Shown: piece by piece, positions 12,901-29,012 of the stretch
Layout of the letters: each line of letters opens with the position of its first letter
How positions within the stretch are numbered: position 1 is the stretch's first letter
NCBI GenBank assembly: GCA_963924555.1
Contig: OZ004593.1
Location: forward strand, 6,072,480-6,136,479
Reading direction: 5' to 3'
DNA from: Crambe crambe
Taxonomy: Eukaryota > Porifera > Demospongiae > Poecilosclerida > Crambeidae
Length of the DNA: 64,000 nucleotides
Position numbers and translations under genes: made by a program
The notes under the pieces: generated by a model
Databases searched by the model: none
What the model was told of the DNA's origin: nothing
Seen by the model: the letters and a program-made list of their open reading frames with translations, nothing else

Positions 12901-15900
12901 TGCTGCTCCTCACTAGCCTCCTGTAACTTGTGCCCCTTATTTGCCGACAAGATCTCCAGGTCGTCCCACTGACCCAATAAGTCATCACACTTAGATCTGG
13001 AGGAAAGAGATAAAAAATTAGACAACATGCATAATATAAGCATATTTTGTGTAGCCAGTCCTATTAGCCACCAGCAGCAGTATTCATAATCACATAGCCC
13101 CCAAACATCTGTATTTTTGACCAAAAATACTGAAGAATTTCAAATTAGGTAAACTTATTGCACTTTATATTAGCATTACTTATAAAATGGCTGAAAATAC
13201 TGAAATCCACGGTATAATGGAAGCACTTTATACTGAAATCAGAGTTCACAGGTTGGATCAGGCACTGTAATCACCAAAACTAATAATGCAAATACTTACT
13301 TGATATTGTCTGCTGCAAAATGCGCAGCTTCCCTCAAATCTTTGCCCATCTCGACCACAGCATCAATCCTCCCCTTATTGGCTTGCAACTCGGCCTCAAA
13401 GTCCTGGTGCTGCTGAACCTTGACCTCCAGATTGCTTGGATCCTTGTACGACTCGTCTCCAGCTATCTTGCTTTTCTCGCTGATCCAGTTCTTTGCTTCT
13501 TCTGCATCACGGAGAAACTGCTGGAGACTGAGTGACTCTTCAAGACGAGAGAGTCGCTGTTTGGCCTTGGAGAGGAGGTCGGCCTGACTTGTTTTGATGG
13601 ACTTTATTTGACTGTTGATTTGATCTGTTGCATAGTGGTCAGCACTGGTTAGGCGAACAGCTGTTTCATTCAGAGCCTGCAACATTAAAAAACCCAATAA
13701 ACTTCAAGACAGACATCCAACTGAAAAAAAATGTGATTAGATACCCTTTTAACATCTCTCTCTCTCACTAAGATCACTTGGATCCAGCTACCCTATTTAA
13801 TAGGTTGTCCGGACTTGTCCCCATGATTATATATTTTGAGCTGCATTATGCTTACTTTGAACTTCTCTTCCTGAGCGATGAGAGACTTCTCGAAGTTCTT
13901 GTGCTTGTTTATGAGTACTTCAGCACTATCCAGAGAATCCCCAATATCTTCTATTGCCAGAAATGACTGTAAAATAATAAATAAATAAACCAATCGTGAA
14001 TATTCTTAGCATGCATGTGTATAGATTGTGATAAGATAAGCTTATTGATATCGATTATGGCTGACCTCTTGCTTGGAAATCCAGTTTTCTGCCTTGTAAG
14101 CGTCTCTTAGAAACACCTGCAACTCCATACACTGTTCAAACTGAGTTTTTCTCTCTTCCCACAACTCCAGTAGTGCACATTTCTCCTTGAGTAATGACTG
14201 AAGCTACATGATCAGGGATACACACTATCCTCAATGCAATACAGAGAAACCTGCCTAATCAGACCACCCTGTAATAAGACCACCTCTCCAATTCACCATG
14301 TCCCTCTAATCAGTCTGTCCTGTAATGAGACCACCTCTCCATTCCCCCATGCCCCAAATAGCACCATTTGACCTCTCTAAAGAGACCACCTGACCCTTTA
14401 TTCTGACCCACAGGTAAGCTGTTACATACAAATATGTACACAGAAGTCGAGTCACTAAATTATTACAGGGGCAAAATAGTTAATATCCCATCTCCATGGC
14501 TACTCACTATTTCTTTGACTTCCTCAGACTCATAATGTCCAGATGATATCAAACTTTGACCAAACTGTGAAGTCGCCTTGAAGCTATCGTCTTGGGCGTC
14601 TATTTCTCCTTTTCTCTCTCTGTGTCTCTGGATCATGGCCTCGGCTCCTGCCACATCTTTGGCCAGCTCATCGGCTGATACTAGTGCTTTCATATCATTC
14701 ACCCATGATAACAGCTCACTAAAAAAATAAGAGCAAGTGGGTAAACTTATTAGTGCATTACTCAGTAGAACTAATGCCAATAAAAATATAAAAGAGCGTG
14801 AATCATAATTAAGTGTTATGCCTACCGGTGGTCTCCTAGGAATTTCTGAAACTGCTCAGCATCTGCCAGTCTCGACCCACATTGTGATGCCTACCGATGT
14901 GAAGTCACAAATAATCATGCATGTCAGTTATTAATTATACTTCTTTTTTTTTGGCTTGGGTGAGGAAATCAAGGGGAACCCTCCACATCTGTATCAACTC
15001 AGTTACTACTCACCTTTCTCTTGATGCCCTCCCAGAGTCCCACTATCTCAGCCTGCTTGGCAGCGATCCTGTCAGCACTGTTTGGGTGCTTCCCTTGCAA
15101 TCTCCGAGCCTCCTCCCCCAACTTCCCCACCTTATCCTCCAGCGCTACAAGCTCCCTCTCTAGTCCTTCGTGTTTCCTCTGAAGAGTCTGCACACTGGCT
15201 AAATCACGACCGTAGTCATCAGAAAGAAGAGCTCTGTCTTTTTCGTTCATCCAACTCTTTGTTTCATTGGCATCTCTGTGTAGAAATTGAAATTTTGAGG
15301 TTGTTATTGAAATTTTTGAGGTAACTATTCTCATGCAGACCCTTACCTATTGAATTGCTGGATTTCATGTGCTCCGGAAAGTTTCTCTTCCCTCTGTTTT
15401 GCAAGTAATGTCAAATCTTCCCAGCATTTCTTCACTGTTCCTTGCCGAGATTCTATGAGTTCATAATCTGGATGTCTTTCTCCCAGAAGCTTCTTTGCAA
15501 GCTTGTTCAAGTCGACTATTCTTGCTTCGTTTGCTTCTAAATCCTTCATGAAGTCGGTAAAGTTCTTCTGTAGCATTTCCACATGCTCTAAATCTTTGCC
15601 CAGTTCTTCAGAACTGGCTACGGCTTCTCTGTCTGAGATCCATGCAGCCACTTCATCCGCCTCACGGATGTAGTGCTCACGCTTCTGAGCATCTTGCAGC
15701 TTTTGGCGCTTTTCAGTTGAAGCATCAAGAAGGGATTGCCACAACTGAGAGAGTTCATCAAGACGAGCCTGCATAAAGGAAGAAATGAAGCACACTATAG
15801 TGTCTCCACTAAGCTATCTAGCCCTATCACTTGCAGATTATAATTTAGCTATAGGGCCACAGCAAACTCAAGCTGAGTTTACTGATCAATATCTGACTAT

Positions 15901-16529
15901 TTCTCAATTCTGAACTAAATTTAATTGCGAAATCAGTTCATAGATAGGGTGATCTGGTAGCTAGCTATTTTGAATGCGAAATTTGGACAAGAATTGGGAA
16001 AGTTAGAGCAGATAGAGCGAAAGATTAAGGGATTAACTATCTTATAGCTACTTACTCTTATTTTATCAGAAGCAATATTTTTCTGTCTGATCATCTCCTT
16101 TCCAACACTCTTGAGTGTATGTATGGCGTTGCTATGGGCAGCCAGCTCTGCTTCAAAGGTTTGGTGCTTCTGGATTTTCCCCTTGAAGATTTAAAAACAA
16201 ATGAATCAAAATGGGGATAACTAGCAGCTGCCAGCCCCACCCCCTCTTGTCAGTACAAATGGTGGCAGATCAAAATGGCATACCTGCAGGTTAGTTCTGT
16301 CCTTCAGAGACTCCTCTGATACCAACTGAAGCTTCTCGCAGATCCATGACTCTAATTCATCAGCATCCCGTTTGAATTGCTGGAATTTCTTAGCTCCTTC
16401 CAACCGCTCTCTTCTCAGCCTAGCGGCATCTTTGAACTCTTTGTACTTGGTTAGTACTTTATCTCTTTTCAACTTCACGTCCTGGGGGTTTTGAAGTTTT
16501 GGATCTCCTCCAGGCGTTTGCTCTGACAT
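3781..16529 (-). CDS. SPTAN1: Alpha-spectrin (non-erythroid type), complete
   Basis: Actin-membrane skeleton protein that pairs with beta-spectrin. Exons: 16529-16284, 16181-16056, 15768-15347, 15275-15014, 14890-14826, 14718-14508, 14203-14066, 13966-13856, 13676-13300, 12996-12822, 12679-12367, 12154-12102, 11867-11580, 11518-11426, 11358-11218, 11158-10685, 10475-10122, 9729-9416, 9347-9152, 9097-8831, 8772-8688, 8503-8319, 8019-7805, 7748-7650, 7582-7340, 7281-7149, 7082-6984, 6778-6731, 6659-6548, 6353-6277, 6200-6064, 5868-5796, 5655-5423, 5365-5302, 5235-5123, 4995-4846, 4783-4682, 4561-4508, 4448-4302, 4219-4069, 3906-3781. All phases agree: 2,423 residues, close to the usual alpha-II length. 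Order: N-terminal lone helix, about nine triple-helical repeats, SH3 (about residues 977-1046), the remaining repeats, C-terminal EF-hands. Repeat hallmarks such as [19 protein letters not shown] are frequent. The vertebrate calpain/calmodulin insert after the SH3-bearing repeat is absent. Confidence 0.97.
3909..3973. repeat. (AG)n microsatellite abutting the last spectrin exon
   Basis: About 32 AG units on the + strand. On the coding (minus) strand this is (CT)n ending directly at the 'tctag' acceptor of the last spectrin exon, so it forms the polypyrimidine tract. Confidence 0.95.
4069..4561 (-). other. SPTAN1: Calmodulin-like EF-hand region of alpha-spectrin
   Basis: Two canonical calcium loops are visible: [12 protein letters not shown] in exon 4448-4302 and [12 protein letters not shown], which spans the splice between exons 4448-4302 and 4219-4069. 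A degenerate third hand continues into the last exon (ending SLFGT). In known alpha-spectrins this region modulates the actin-binding end of the heterodimer with calcium. Confidence 0.9.
8113..8290. repeat. Pyrimidine-rich low-complexity tract in a spectrin intron
   Basis: C/T-rich imperfect repeats of 'tctctccttcccc' type between spectrin exons 8503-8319 and 8019-7805. Open frames here are low-complexity artefacts. Confidence 0.7.
9779..9996. repeat. TTTA/TTTG microsatellite in a spectrin intron
   Basis: Long run of alternating ttta and tttg tetranucleotides. Its hydrophobic open frames (FIYLFVF type) are artefacts. Confidence 0.9.
11096..11310 (-). other. SPTAN1: SH3 domain of alpha-spectrin
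   Basis: Canonical SH3 signatures ALYDY, DWWKVE and GFVPAAYV are all present, split by one intron between NSSNK and DWWK. They lie after about 976 residues, the position typical of alpha-spectrins. A Ser/Pro-rich linker ([15 protein letters not shown]) follows before the spectrin repeat resumes. Confidence 0.93.
11925..12085. repeat. Tandem repeat in a spectrin intron
   Basis: Imperfect tandem copies of 'gctgatgcaaacctatactg' and 'catgtagatagctaaac', flanked by two copies of a longer string containing 'agagagctggtcatgccta'. Confidence 0.75.
14221..14400. repeat. Probable degraded miniature element in a spectrin intron
   Basis: Repeated 'agaccacctctcc' and 'cctgtaataagaccacc' strings in the intron between exons 14718-14508 and 14203-14066. 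No clear termini are seen. Confidence 0.35.
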
Positions 16530-16683
16530 TGCTAAAAGTTTGGTTAAGTTTCAGGGGTGTGTCTTGGACGTCGAATCGCGCGCACCACGCCCCCTTATGT
16601 GTGAACCCCGCCCCCATATTATTAAACCACGCCCGCTGATTAGCATTTTACGCATGCTCAGTCAGACAATCAAACAAATAAAG

Positions 16684-18822
16684 TCAAAATCGAATCAATT
16701 TAGATCTCCCATCAGTTACATATATATATCCATTATCATCTATGGTAATGCATTCTGGATTTGTCAAGATGTCACCTCCAAAAGATGCAATGAAGTTTCC
16801 TACTGTTGAGAAGACTGATATTCGACGATTTTCACTATCTGTGACATACAGTAGACCCCTGTTAATTGCTATAGACACCGGATTATCCAATTTTTCTTGA
16901 GCTCTGCCAGCAATGGTGTGTAGAAAACCTCCCTCTGGTGTCAGAACTTGGATGCGATGGTTTCCCTGATCCACCACATACATGTTTCCATCATCATCAA
17001 AATCTAAATCATGAGGGAAGTTGAAGCAACCGTTATTTTCACCCTTTCCTCCAAAAATTCTCAAAAAGTCCAAGTTCTGATTGAATACTTGTATTCTGTG
17101 ATTTGAAGAATCGCACACATAGATCTCTCTTTCTCTGCTGAATTTAATGCCCTTAGGGTTATCAAACAGTCCCCAGTCCTTTCCTTTTGATCCAGTGGTG
17201 GACACGATCAGGCCATTGTGATTCATCTTGATCAGCCTGTGCTGGTGAATATCTGTGGCATATATATGATGTGTATCTACTAGTACTTCATTCACACCAT
17301 TAACCTTCAATTCACCAATGAGATTCATATTCGGTGCTCCAAGCACCAGAATCCCTTCTTCCACTAGACTGACATAAATTTTACCATCATAAAATTTCAC
17401 TCCAGCTGGGTTTTGCAGCGGTTGGACTTTAGGATTGGTCAGTTCTCCCGGCTCTGCAGTGACATACACAGGAATGGGACTATTGCACACATGGGCATTA
17501 TTGTGTTTTATATTTAACACGTGTTTCCCTCTCTTTTGCGGCTTTAGAGTGAGCAAATATTTCTCAGGAGTGACCTGCATAAGATCCACCTTTTGTGTAG
17601 AAGAATCATAACGACAGTGAAGCTCAGTTTCTAACACATTCTTTGTCCACCCGAAGATGGTCCTACCTACTTTTTGAGGGTCTATGTATAAAATCACTTC
17701 AAATGGCTTTCGGAGAGGTATGATGCTGCTTAGAAGTGCTGGACTCTCAAGGTGGCATTTCAGGGGATCGTCCTTTCTATGCATGAAATTCTTTAATTGA
17801 TGGAAATCTTTGAACACTGAGGGTGCAAGGAGATTTATTTCCATTTCTGGAACTTTTTTAACAGACTGTATCAGTACTGTTGTTACTTTTTCAATCATAT
17901 TCTTCATGTCCTTTATACTATTAATCTTATGATCCATACCAGTGACGTATTCTTCCACAGATTCATTCAAAGAGGCTGCTTCCAAAGCCAGTACAAGTGA
18001 AGTCGACTCGAGTAAGGTTTTAGATATTTCACTTTTTCTAGAGAAATTGTGGTCCATTCGTTCTTGGAATGATCTCACAATGGCCTCTTTGAGATGTACT
18101 CTTTCTTCAGCAATTATATCCATGAAAGCATCAAATGTGGCATCCACTCTACTCAGCTGTGCGTCTTTCTCATTTAGGAGCTCTGAATCCTCCACTGAAA
18201 TTACTTGAAGGGCATTGGACAGCTCCTGATGTGATTCTTTCACAGGTTGCAGTTCTCTGTCCAGAATGGATTTATGTCTTGTCATTATATCACCTATGAA
18301 TCCATACTTATGGTTTTTAGTGGAACAGGACAGAATGACACAGTCACGACACACAACTTTGGCGCATGTTTCACAGTATAGAGCAAGAAACTGTGAGTCA
18401 TGAATTTCACAAGTAGCATCCCTGGAGCCTGATAGCTGTGTCGTACTATTTCCATCCACCTCCTCCAGGAGCTCTTCTGATTTGTTTGTTTCATGAAGTG
18501 TGGAAAAGTTACGTTTACTCTCCTTTTTGGCCATTCTACGATATTTGGTTCTGTTTTTCTCTCTTCTGCAGAAGACATGCTCACGTATTCCTATTTTGGG
18601 GTTCTTGTGGATACGGAGTGAGTAATTGTTTCCTTTCGAATCCATAGCCATTGCAATTGGTTGGGCATCATTAATATAGACGCTATTTGGCCGCGGGCAC
18701 GGGCCGGGGGGGCAGGGCTGAATGGCGTGGTGGTGGGCGTTGCCATTCTTGCACATGCGCAATGTCACTTCATGGCCATCCAAGCTAGCTAACTGTTTTC
18801 CTACATCACTGCATGCTAGCAT
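16684..18822 (-). CDS. B-box/coiled-coil/filamin/NHL protein (TRIM2/3/71-like), RING-less, intronless
   Basis: Single-exon frame of 712 residues from the first ATG at 18822 to TGA at 16684. Basic N-terminal region without a RING; B-box type 2 zinc finger at about residues 138-171 (C-x2-H-x8-C-x2-C-x4-C-x2-C, then His); coiled coil about 180-330; filamin/ABP280-type Ig domain about 381-456 (ending NSPIPVYVTAEPG); then NHL repeats to the C-terminus, for example IYVCDSSNHRIQVF and MYVVDQGNHRIQV. In TRIM-NHL proteins the NHL propeller binds RNA or protein partners and the RING gives E3 ligase activity. Without a RING, ligase activity is not expected, so an adaptor role is inferred. The stop lies 154 bp upstream of the spectrin start on the same strand. 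Confidence 0.88.
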   Translation of the reverse strand: MLACSDVGKQLASLDGHEVTLRMCKNGNAHHHAIQPCPPGPCPRPNSVYINDAQPIAMAMDSKGNNYSLRIHKNPKIGIREHVFCRREKNRTKYRRMAKKESKRNFSTLHETNKSEELLEEVDGNSTTQLSGSRDATCEIHDSQFLALYCETCAKVVCRDCVILSCSTKNHKYGFIGDIMTRHKSILDRELQPVKESHQELSNALQVISVEDSELLNEKDAQLSRVDATFDAFMDIIAEERVHLKEAIVRSFQERMDHNFSRKSEISKTLLESTSLVLALEAASLNESVEEYVTGMDHKINSIKDMKNMIEKVTTVLIQSVKKVPEMEINLLAPSVFKDFHQLKNFMHRKDDPLKCHLESPALLSSIIPLRKPFEVILYIDPQKVGRTIFGWTKNVLETELHCRYDSSTQKVDLMQVTPEKYLLTLKPQKRGKHVLNIKHNNAHVCNSPIPVYVTAEPGELTNPKVQPLQNPAGVKFYDGKIYVSLVEEGILVLGAPNMNLIGELKVNGVNEVLVDTHHIYATDIHQHRLIKMNHNGLIVSTTGSKGKDWGLFDNPKGIKFSREREIYVCDSSNHRIQVFNQNLDFLRIFGGKGENNGCFNFPHDLDFDDDGNMYVVDQGNHRIQVLTPEGGFLHTIAGRAQEKLDNPVSIAINRGLLYVTDSENRRISVFSTVGNFIASFGGDILTNPECITIDDNGYIYVTDGRSKLIRF

Positions 18823-19337
18823 TTTCCCTGCCAAACCCCTTGCTGTGACATAGCCATAAGCAGAGACCGTTTATGCCATAAGCAGAGACCGTTTATCTTA
18901 CATTATGCATACCTATATGTCAATAATTAAACTATAGTCCATTACGTACATGGAATATTCTTGTATCCACCCATACAATTCTTAAAATCATAAAAAGGAT
19001 AACAGCAACATCATATCTATATCGCAAAAGGTCAAATTGTTCCTCGAAGTGCAGTATCGTTAGGTGTTTGTTGCTAAAATTCCAATTTTTAAGGCACTAG
19101 CTATGTATGTAGCTAAAGAGCATGCGTGTACAGTCAGCAATGTAATGTAGCTTACGTAGAAATTTGTAGGTACTCAATAACTGTTCCTGTACGTAGCCTT
19201 ATATCCTGCTGATTTTATATAACCATGTTCAGTATAAAGCTTAGCTAGCTACTAGCTATGAGTCGTTGGCCAGTATAGCTACATACATTAGGCCCATGTA
19301 TTATATACTAACTCATCGAAAATCTCATCAAAGAAAG
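18823..19337. promoter_or_regulatory. Divergent intergenic region between the NHL gene and receptor R1
   Basis: About 515 bp without exons, between a minus-strand and a plus-strand start. It contains a 27 bp tandem duplication (ataagcagagaccgtttat unit near 18856-18900) and AT-rich spacers. It probably holds both promoters; no core element is identified with confidence. Confidence 0.5.
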
Positions 19338-24872
<5,535 letters not shown>

Positions 24873-25456
24873 CAACAGTAACTGATGGAATGGTCGCTAG
24901 CAGTAATTTGTCACAGTGTATCTTAGCTGACTAATTATTTGAAGATTTGTATGTACAGTAATGTATGTATGTACACTGGTTTGGTTTGTGTGAATGATAG
25001 ATACCCTTTAGCATGGACTAATTATGCTACCATGGAGTTGGGCCTCCACTATGTAGTTTAATATGACCTCACAAAGCTGGCCATTCTAAAGAGTGCTATG
25101 CCAGCTGCAAAAGGGGCAGGATGATGTCACATGATTATTGGATGTTGCTAAACCTGTAAAGTCCCCTAGCTTTAGCTATAATAGTAATTTTAGGTAGTGT
25201 TGGTTTCTCTGTACTGGTTTTTTATCTCCTTTTCTAAGCACTGCACACAAAAGAGACACGATCCAGTTTAGCAGAGATCAACGTGCAGACAAATTATACA
25301 CCTACCTCATCTGACCAAAATTCCTACAGCAATTGCAACTCCTTAGGTGATGATAGACCTTAACCTTTCCTTGGGTTTCCTCAATGGCAATCCATGACAG
25401 TAACCTGTTCCAACAATGAATAGGATGATACTGGATCATATGGAATACTATACAGT
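24873..25456. other. Intergenic, convergent ends of R1 and R2
   Basis: About 580 bp between the stops of two facing genes. No coding frame, RNA gene or clear mobile element is recognised. Confidence 0.5.
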
Positions 25457-28400
25457 CTATAGCACACCTTTGTTGTAGCAATTCCTTGCAACTAGAGATG
25501 GAAGAAAAAGGATGAAAAAGGTAACTAAAAACATACCAGCAATTACGACACCTAGCAGGCCAAAAGGGGGAGCAGGACCCACTATTATCACATTACTTGA
25601 TACAGTAGGTCCTATTACGAAGTAAAAATGATAATGAAGTATTCTTGGGTAACTATGCCACCTACGATCAATTCTTCTTCTGATTGATATGTTACCAAAG
25701 GAGTCATCACTTTCCCAGTCATAGGCCAATACTTCAACATATTGGTTAGCATTGACAAGTGCCACCACTCCATCCAGTTGATTCCTCTCTACAGTGCCTG
25801 TGATGTTCGCTACACCCTTCACCCCACTCACCAAGGTGTAGACACACCCACGAGCATCACTACCAGTGATGTAACTGCACTGGATGGAGAAGGTATTTCT
25901 ATTTCTCCAAATTATTCTCACGTCCTGGACATCAGTAGTCACTACATGTGATCAGAACCAAAGCATAACCACATGAGAAAAGAGAGTTCAAAGTTTAACC
26001 TCTACTTATTTTTGATATCATGTTTCTTCAAGCAATTATACTTTGAAGTAATCAAAGATCCCAACTAAAGGAGCAATTAAACTTTGAACTCTGACTCTTG
26101 CTGACTTACATAATTCTATTGGAGAAGATGTACTACTGCCAACACTATTTATCGCTTTAATGTGAGTGGTGTAATGCAAATTTTCACTCAGGTGTCCACT
26201 AATGAACATTCTGCCATCTCTTACTGATGATGGAGTTTCATTCACATTTTGCTCTATAGAATCCTCCCAGTATGTTAATGTGTAGTTCAGCACTGGATCA
26301 TATGGGGGACATGTTCTGCCCGTCTGGATAAATTAAAATTTTTTTTAGTATAATGTTGATTAGGATGCTTATTATTCACATTAGAATCAAATAGAATAAC
26401 CACAAAGACTCTATTCGTCGTCTTCAAAAGCATGAGTTGTATCGTGCTTTCCACATCTGATATGTTAGGTACAGTGGGGAGACTCCTGTCAATTATCTCA
26501 CTTGGACCACTCATCCCAAAGTCATTTCTTACAGTGACTATGAACCTATAAACATCACATAATCCACTGTTGTTGAGTATTTCAGTGCTGTCATTGCTAA
26601 AGAAGAAGTGTTGTACTAGTAAGTTTGTCTCATTGAGGAGTGGCTCAGAAATAGAATGTCTGAGGTTGAACACTGTCAGGTTGTAGTACAGGGTCTCATT
26701 TGGATAGAAGAAAGGAGCGACCCAACTAATTCTAAGGGACCCGACACCGATTGGTACTACTGCAAGATCAGAAGGAGGAAAGGGAGGACCTACGTACATG
26801 AAAAAAATGTGAAAATGTCCATGAAAGACACATATGTACACTCTAGACAAGCCTCTCAACAAAGGACAATCTAAAAGTATAAAAATATTAACGAGGACAA
26901 TTTAAAAAGGCTGGGTCCCAAGTGTGTCCATTACTCAGAGGGTACCACCACATCATAACTAACTAACAGCTATAGCTATGATTATACCACAATAAAATAT
27001 TAAACAGCTCACTACAAAATATTCAGAGGTACCATTGTATCATAACTAACTAACAGCTATAGCTATAATTATACCACAATAAAATATTAAACAGCTCACT
27101 ACAAAATATTCAGAGGTACCATTGTATCATAGCTATTGTATACTTGAACCTCGGTTATCCGGACACCTTTGTCCAAGCATTTTTTCCAGGCTGCCGGATA
27201 AGTAAATTAGTCCCGGATAAGTGAAATAATAGTGTTGAGGTTATGTTGGTTGTTTGGAATTTTTTTTAAAGTTAGTACTAACAGCTTAGAATAGTGTAGC
27301 TTGTTGTTATGCAGTTGCTAATTGTGTACGTGTCTGTGCAAACTCTCAGAAAATGACCTTAAAATCCATTACATGTGCTTGTAGTGCACTATTTCCTGAT
27401 CTGGATAAACAGAAGTTCCAGATAAACAAGGTGGGATAACCAAGGTTACACTGTAATGTTAAACAGCCTCACTACGAAATTAGCTATAGTATGAAATTAT
27501 TAACTTCTGGATTGATTTATTAGCTACGTATAGCTAATTACCATATACAGTCACATCCACTCGATGACTCCTGATTTCATCATCTATATTATTCACCTGA
27601 GCTATACAATAGACGTAATCTATTAAGTGAGATTGAGTGGGATTGATGGTCAGTTTTGATTGATTCATGTTATTGAGGTTTAAGTAGCTGGCTGAGATGC
27701 CATGGAGACGGAGAAGGTACTCGTCAACAGCATTACTAGTTGAGACTTCTCTACCACTTTGTACGAAATATACCAACCATGCGATGCGATACGTGTTGGG
27801 CACCTTGCAATTGAGCTCGTATTGTGATCCAACAATGTATATCACAGACTCTGGACCAGGATCTTCTATGAACACTTTGGGAAAATTATAGAATAAACTT
27901 GGTTGGACCAGAATAGCTACCAAATTAGTTTTAGTTACTACTGAGTAGCTAATAAATTTATTATGAACTACAAAGAGCTATGTAAAGAATGTGTGTATCA
28001 CATCACATTAACAACACGACCAGTTCCAAATTGTATGGTCATTACGAGTATATGAAGTTACAGCCTTAATTGTATTTAGGTATAAGACCACCACTGAGGC
28101 TTTATGGAACTGAAGCTATATTAATGTTCTATTCATGGTTATAGTGATAACTCACCAGAAGAAGGAGTGGTACTGTTATCTGAGGGAGGAGCCTCTATAA
28201 AGATTTTGAAGAAGAGGGTAAGGACTGCAGCTAATGGCTATACTCTTGACTCTTATTAACATACCATCAATAACCACATGAATTCGTTGGCCCCTACTTT
28301 GGGCTCCAGTGCTCACATCCCAGGATACACACTCTATGTAACTAACTGATTGACGTACTGTGGGATTGACCATCAGTCTTGATCGGTATTCTGTATCATT

Positions 28401-28859
28401 GTCAAAAGTTCCCACTCTGAAGCCATAGAGTCTGAGCAGTTCCACATCCGAATCACTACTTGTTAATAGTTCTCTGTTCCTCGGAGTGTTGAACACAGCC
28501 CATATTATGTGATATGAGCCAGGTACTGCACAACTGAGCTGGTATTCTGATCCAACATAATAGATCACTGCTTGTGGTCCAGGATCCTCCAAGAAATCTA
28601 TGTGTGATCCAAAATAACTGTGAGTTGAAATGTCTTTGCATATAATTTGTGGAGCAACTCTAGAGGTGTGGGTAACTACAGACACTCCCCATTTGTACCA
28701 GTGGCCATTCATCAGTAAGGTTAGCAGACTCTTGAGTTGTGAACAGAGTTTGTACAGAGAAGAAGTATGATCCTTCTATCTTAACAACAATAACTCACCT
28801 TGTCCCCAATATGCTGGAATAAATGTCAGAATAATAATCATTGCCAGAAAATACTCCAT
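25457..28859 (-). CDS. Receptor R2: two Ig-like domains, two FN3, SDARGC module, TM, short tail
   Basis: Predicted type I receptor of 624 residues. Exons: 28859-28799 (signal peptide EYFLAMIIILTFIPAYWG), 28597-28265 (Ig-like; LSCAVPGSYHIIWAVF and YIECVSW), 28194-28156 (13-residue Ser/Thr/Pro linker), 27874-27542 (second Ig-like; LNCKVPNTYRIAWLVYF), 26789-26380 (FN3), 26323-26110 (FN3), 25941-25457 (SDARGC module, stalk, TM FGLLGVVIAGMFLVTFFILF and tail). The tail, about 15 residues ending CYNKGVL, has no ITIM or ITAM. All phases agree. It is divergent with R3, whose start is 154 bp away. A short-tail receptor of this kind would need an adaptor to signal, or act as a decoy; that is inference. 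Confidence 0.82.
26935..27122. repeat. Tandem duplication of about 93 bp in an R2 intron
   Basis: Two nearly identical copies, each with 'ataactaactaacagctata' and 'aacagctcactacaaaatat'. A third partial copy resumes after the Tigger-like element at about 27455. Confidence 0.85.
27143..27453. mobile_element. Tigger/pogo-like non-autonomous DNA element
   Basis: Ends 'cttgaacctcggttatccgg' on the left and, inverted, 'cagtgtaaccttggttatcc' on the right, flanked by TA. This is the classic pogo/Tigger terminal type. About 310 bp with no coding capacity, inside the intron between R2 exons 27874-27542 and 26789-26380. Confidence 0.7.
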
Positions 28860-29012
28860 TCTTTGACTCTGAAGATTTTATTTTCTCTTCTTCTATAAGG
28901 CGCGTTTGCGTTCACACACATTAATACGCGCAACCTACTGGTAAAGGGTCGACAGTTCCTTAACTTAAGTATAGTAGTCTCGATATATCTCACGACTAAG
29001 TGCAGTTCAGCA
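28860..29012. promoter_or_regulatory. Divergent promoter interval between R2 and R3
   Basis: Only 153 bp separate the R2 start codon (minus) from the R3 start codon (plus). A shared bidirectional promoter is inferred. The interval contains 'gcgcgtttgcgttcacac' and 'taatacgcgcaac' near 28900-28932, but no TATA box is certain. Confidence 0.5.
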
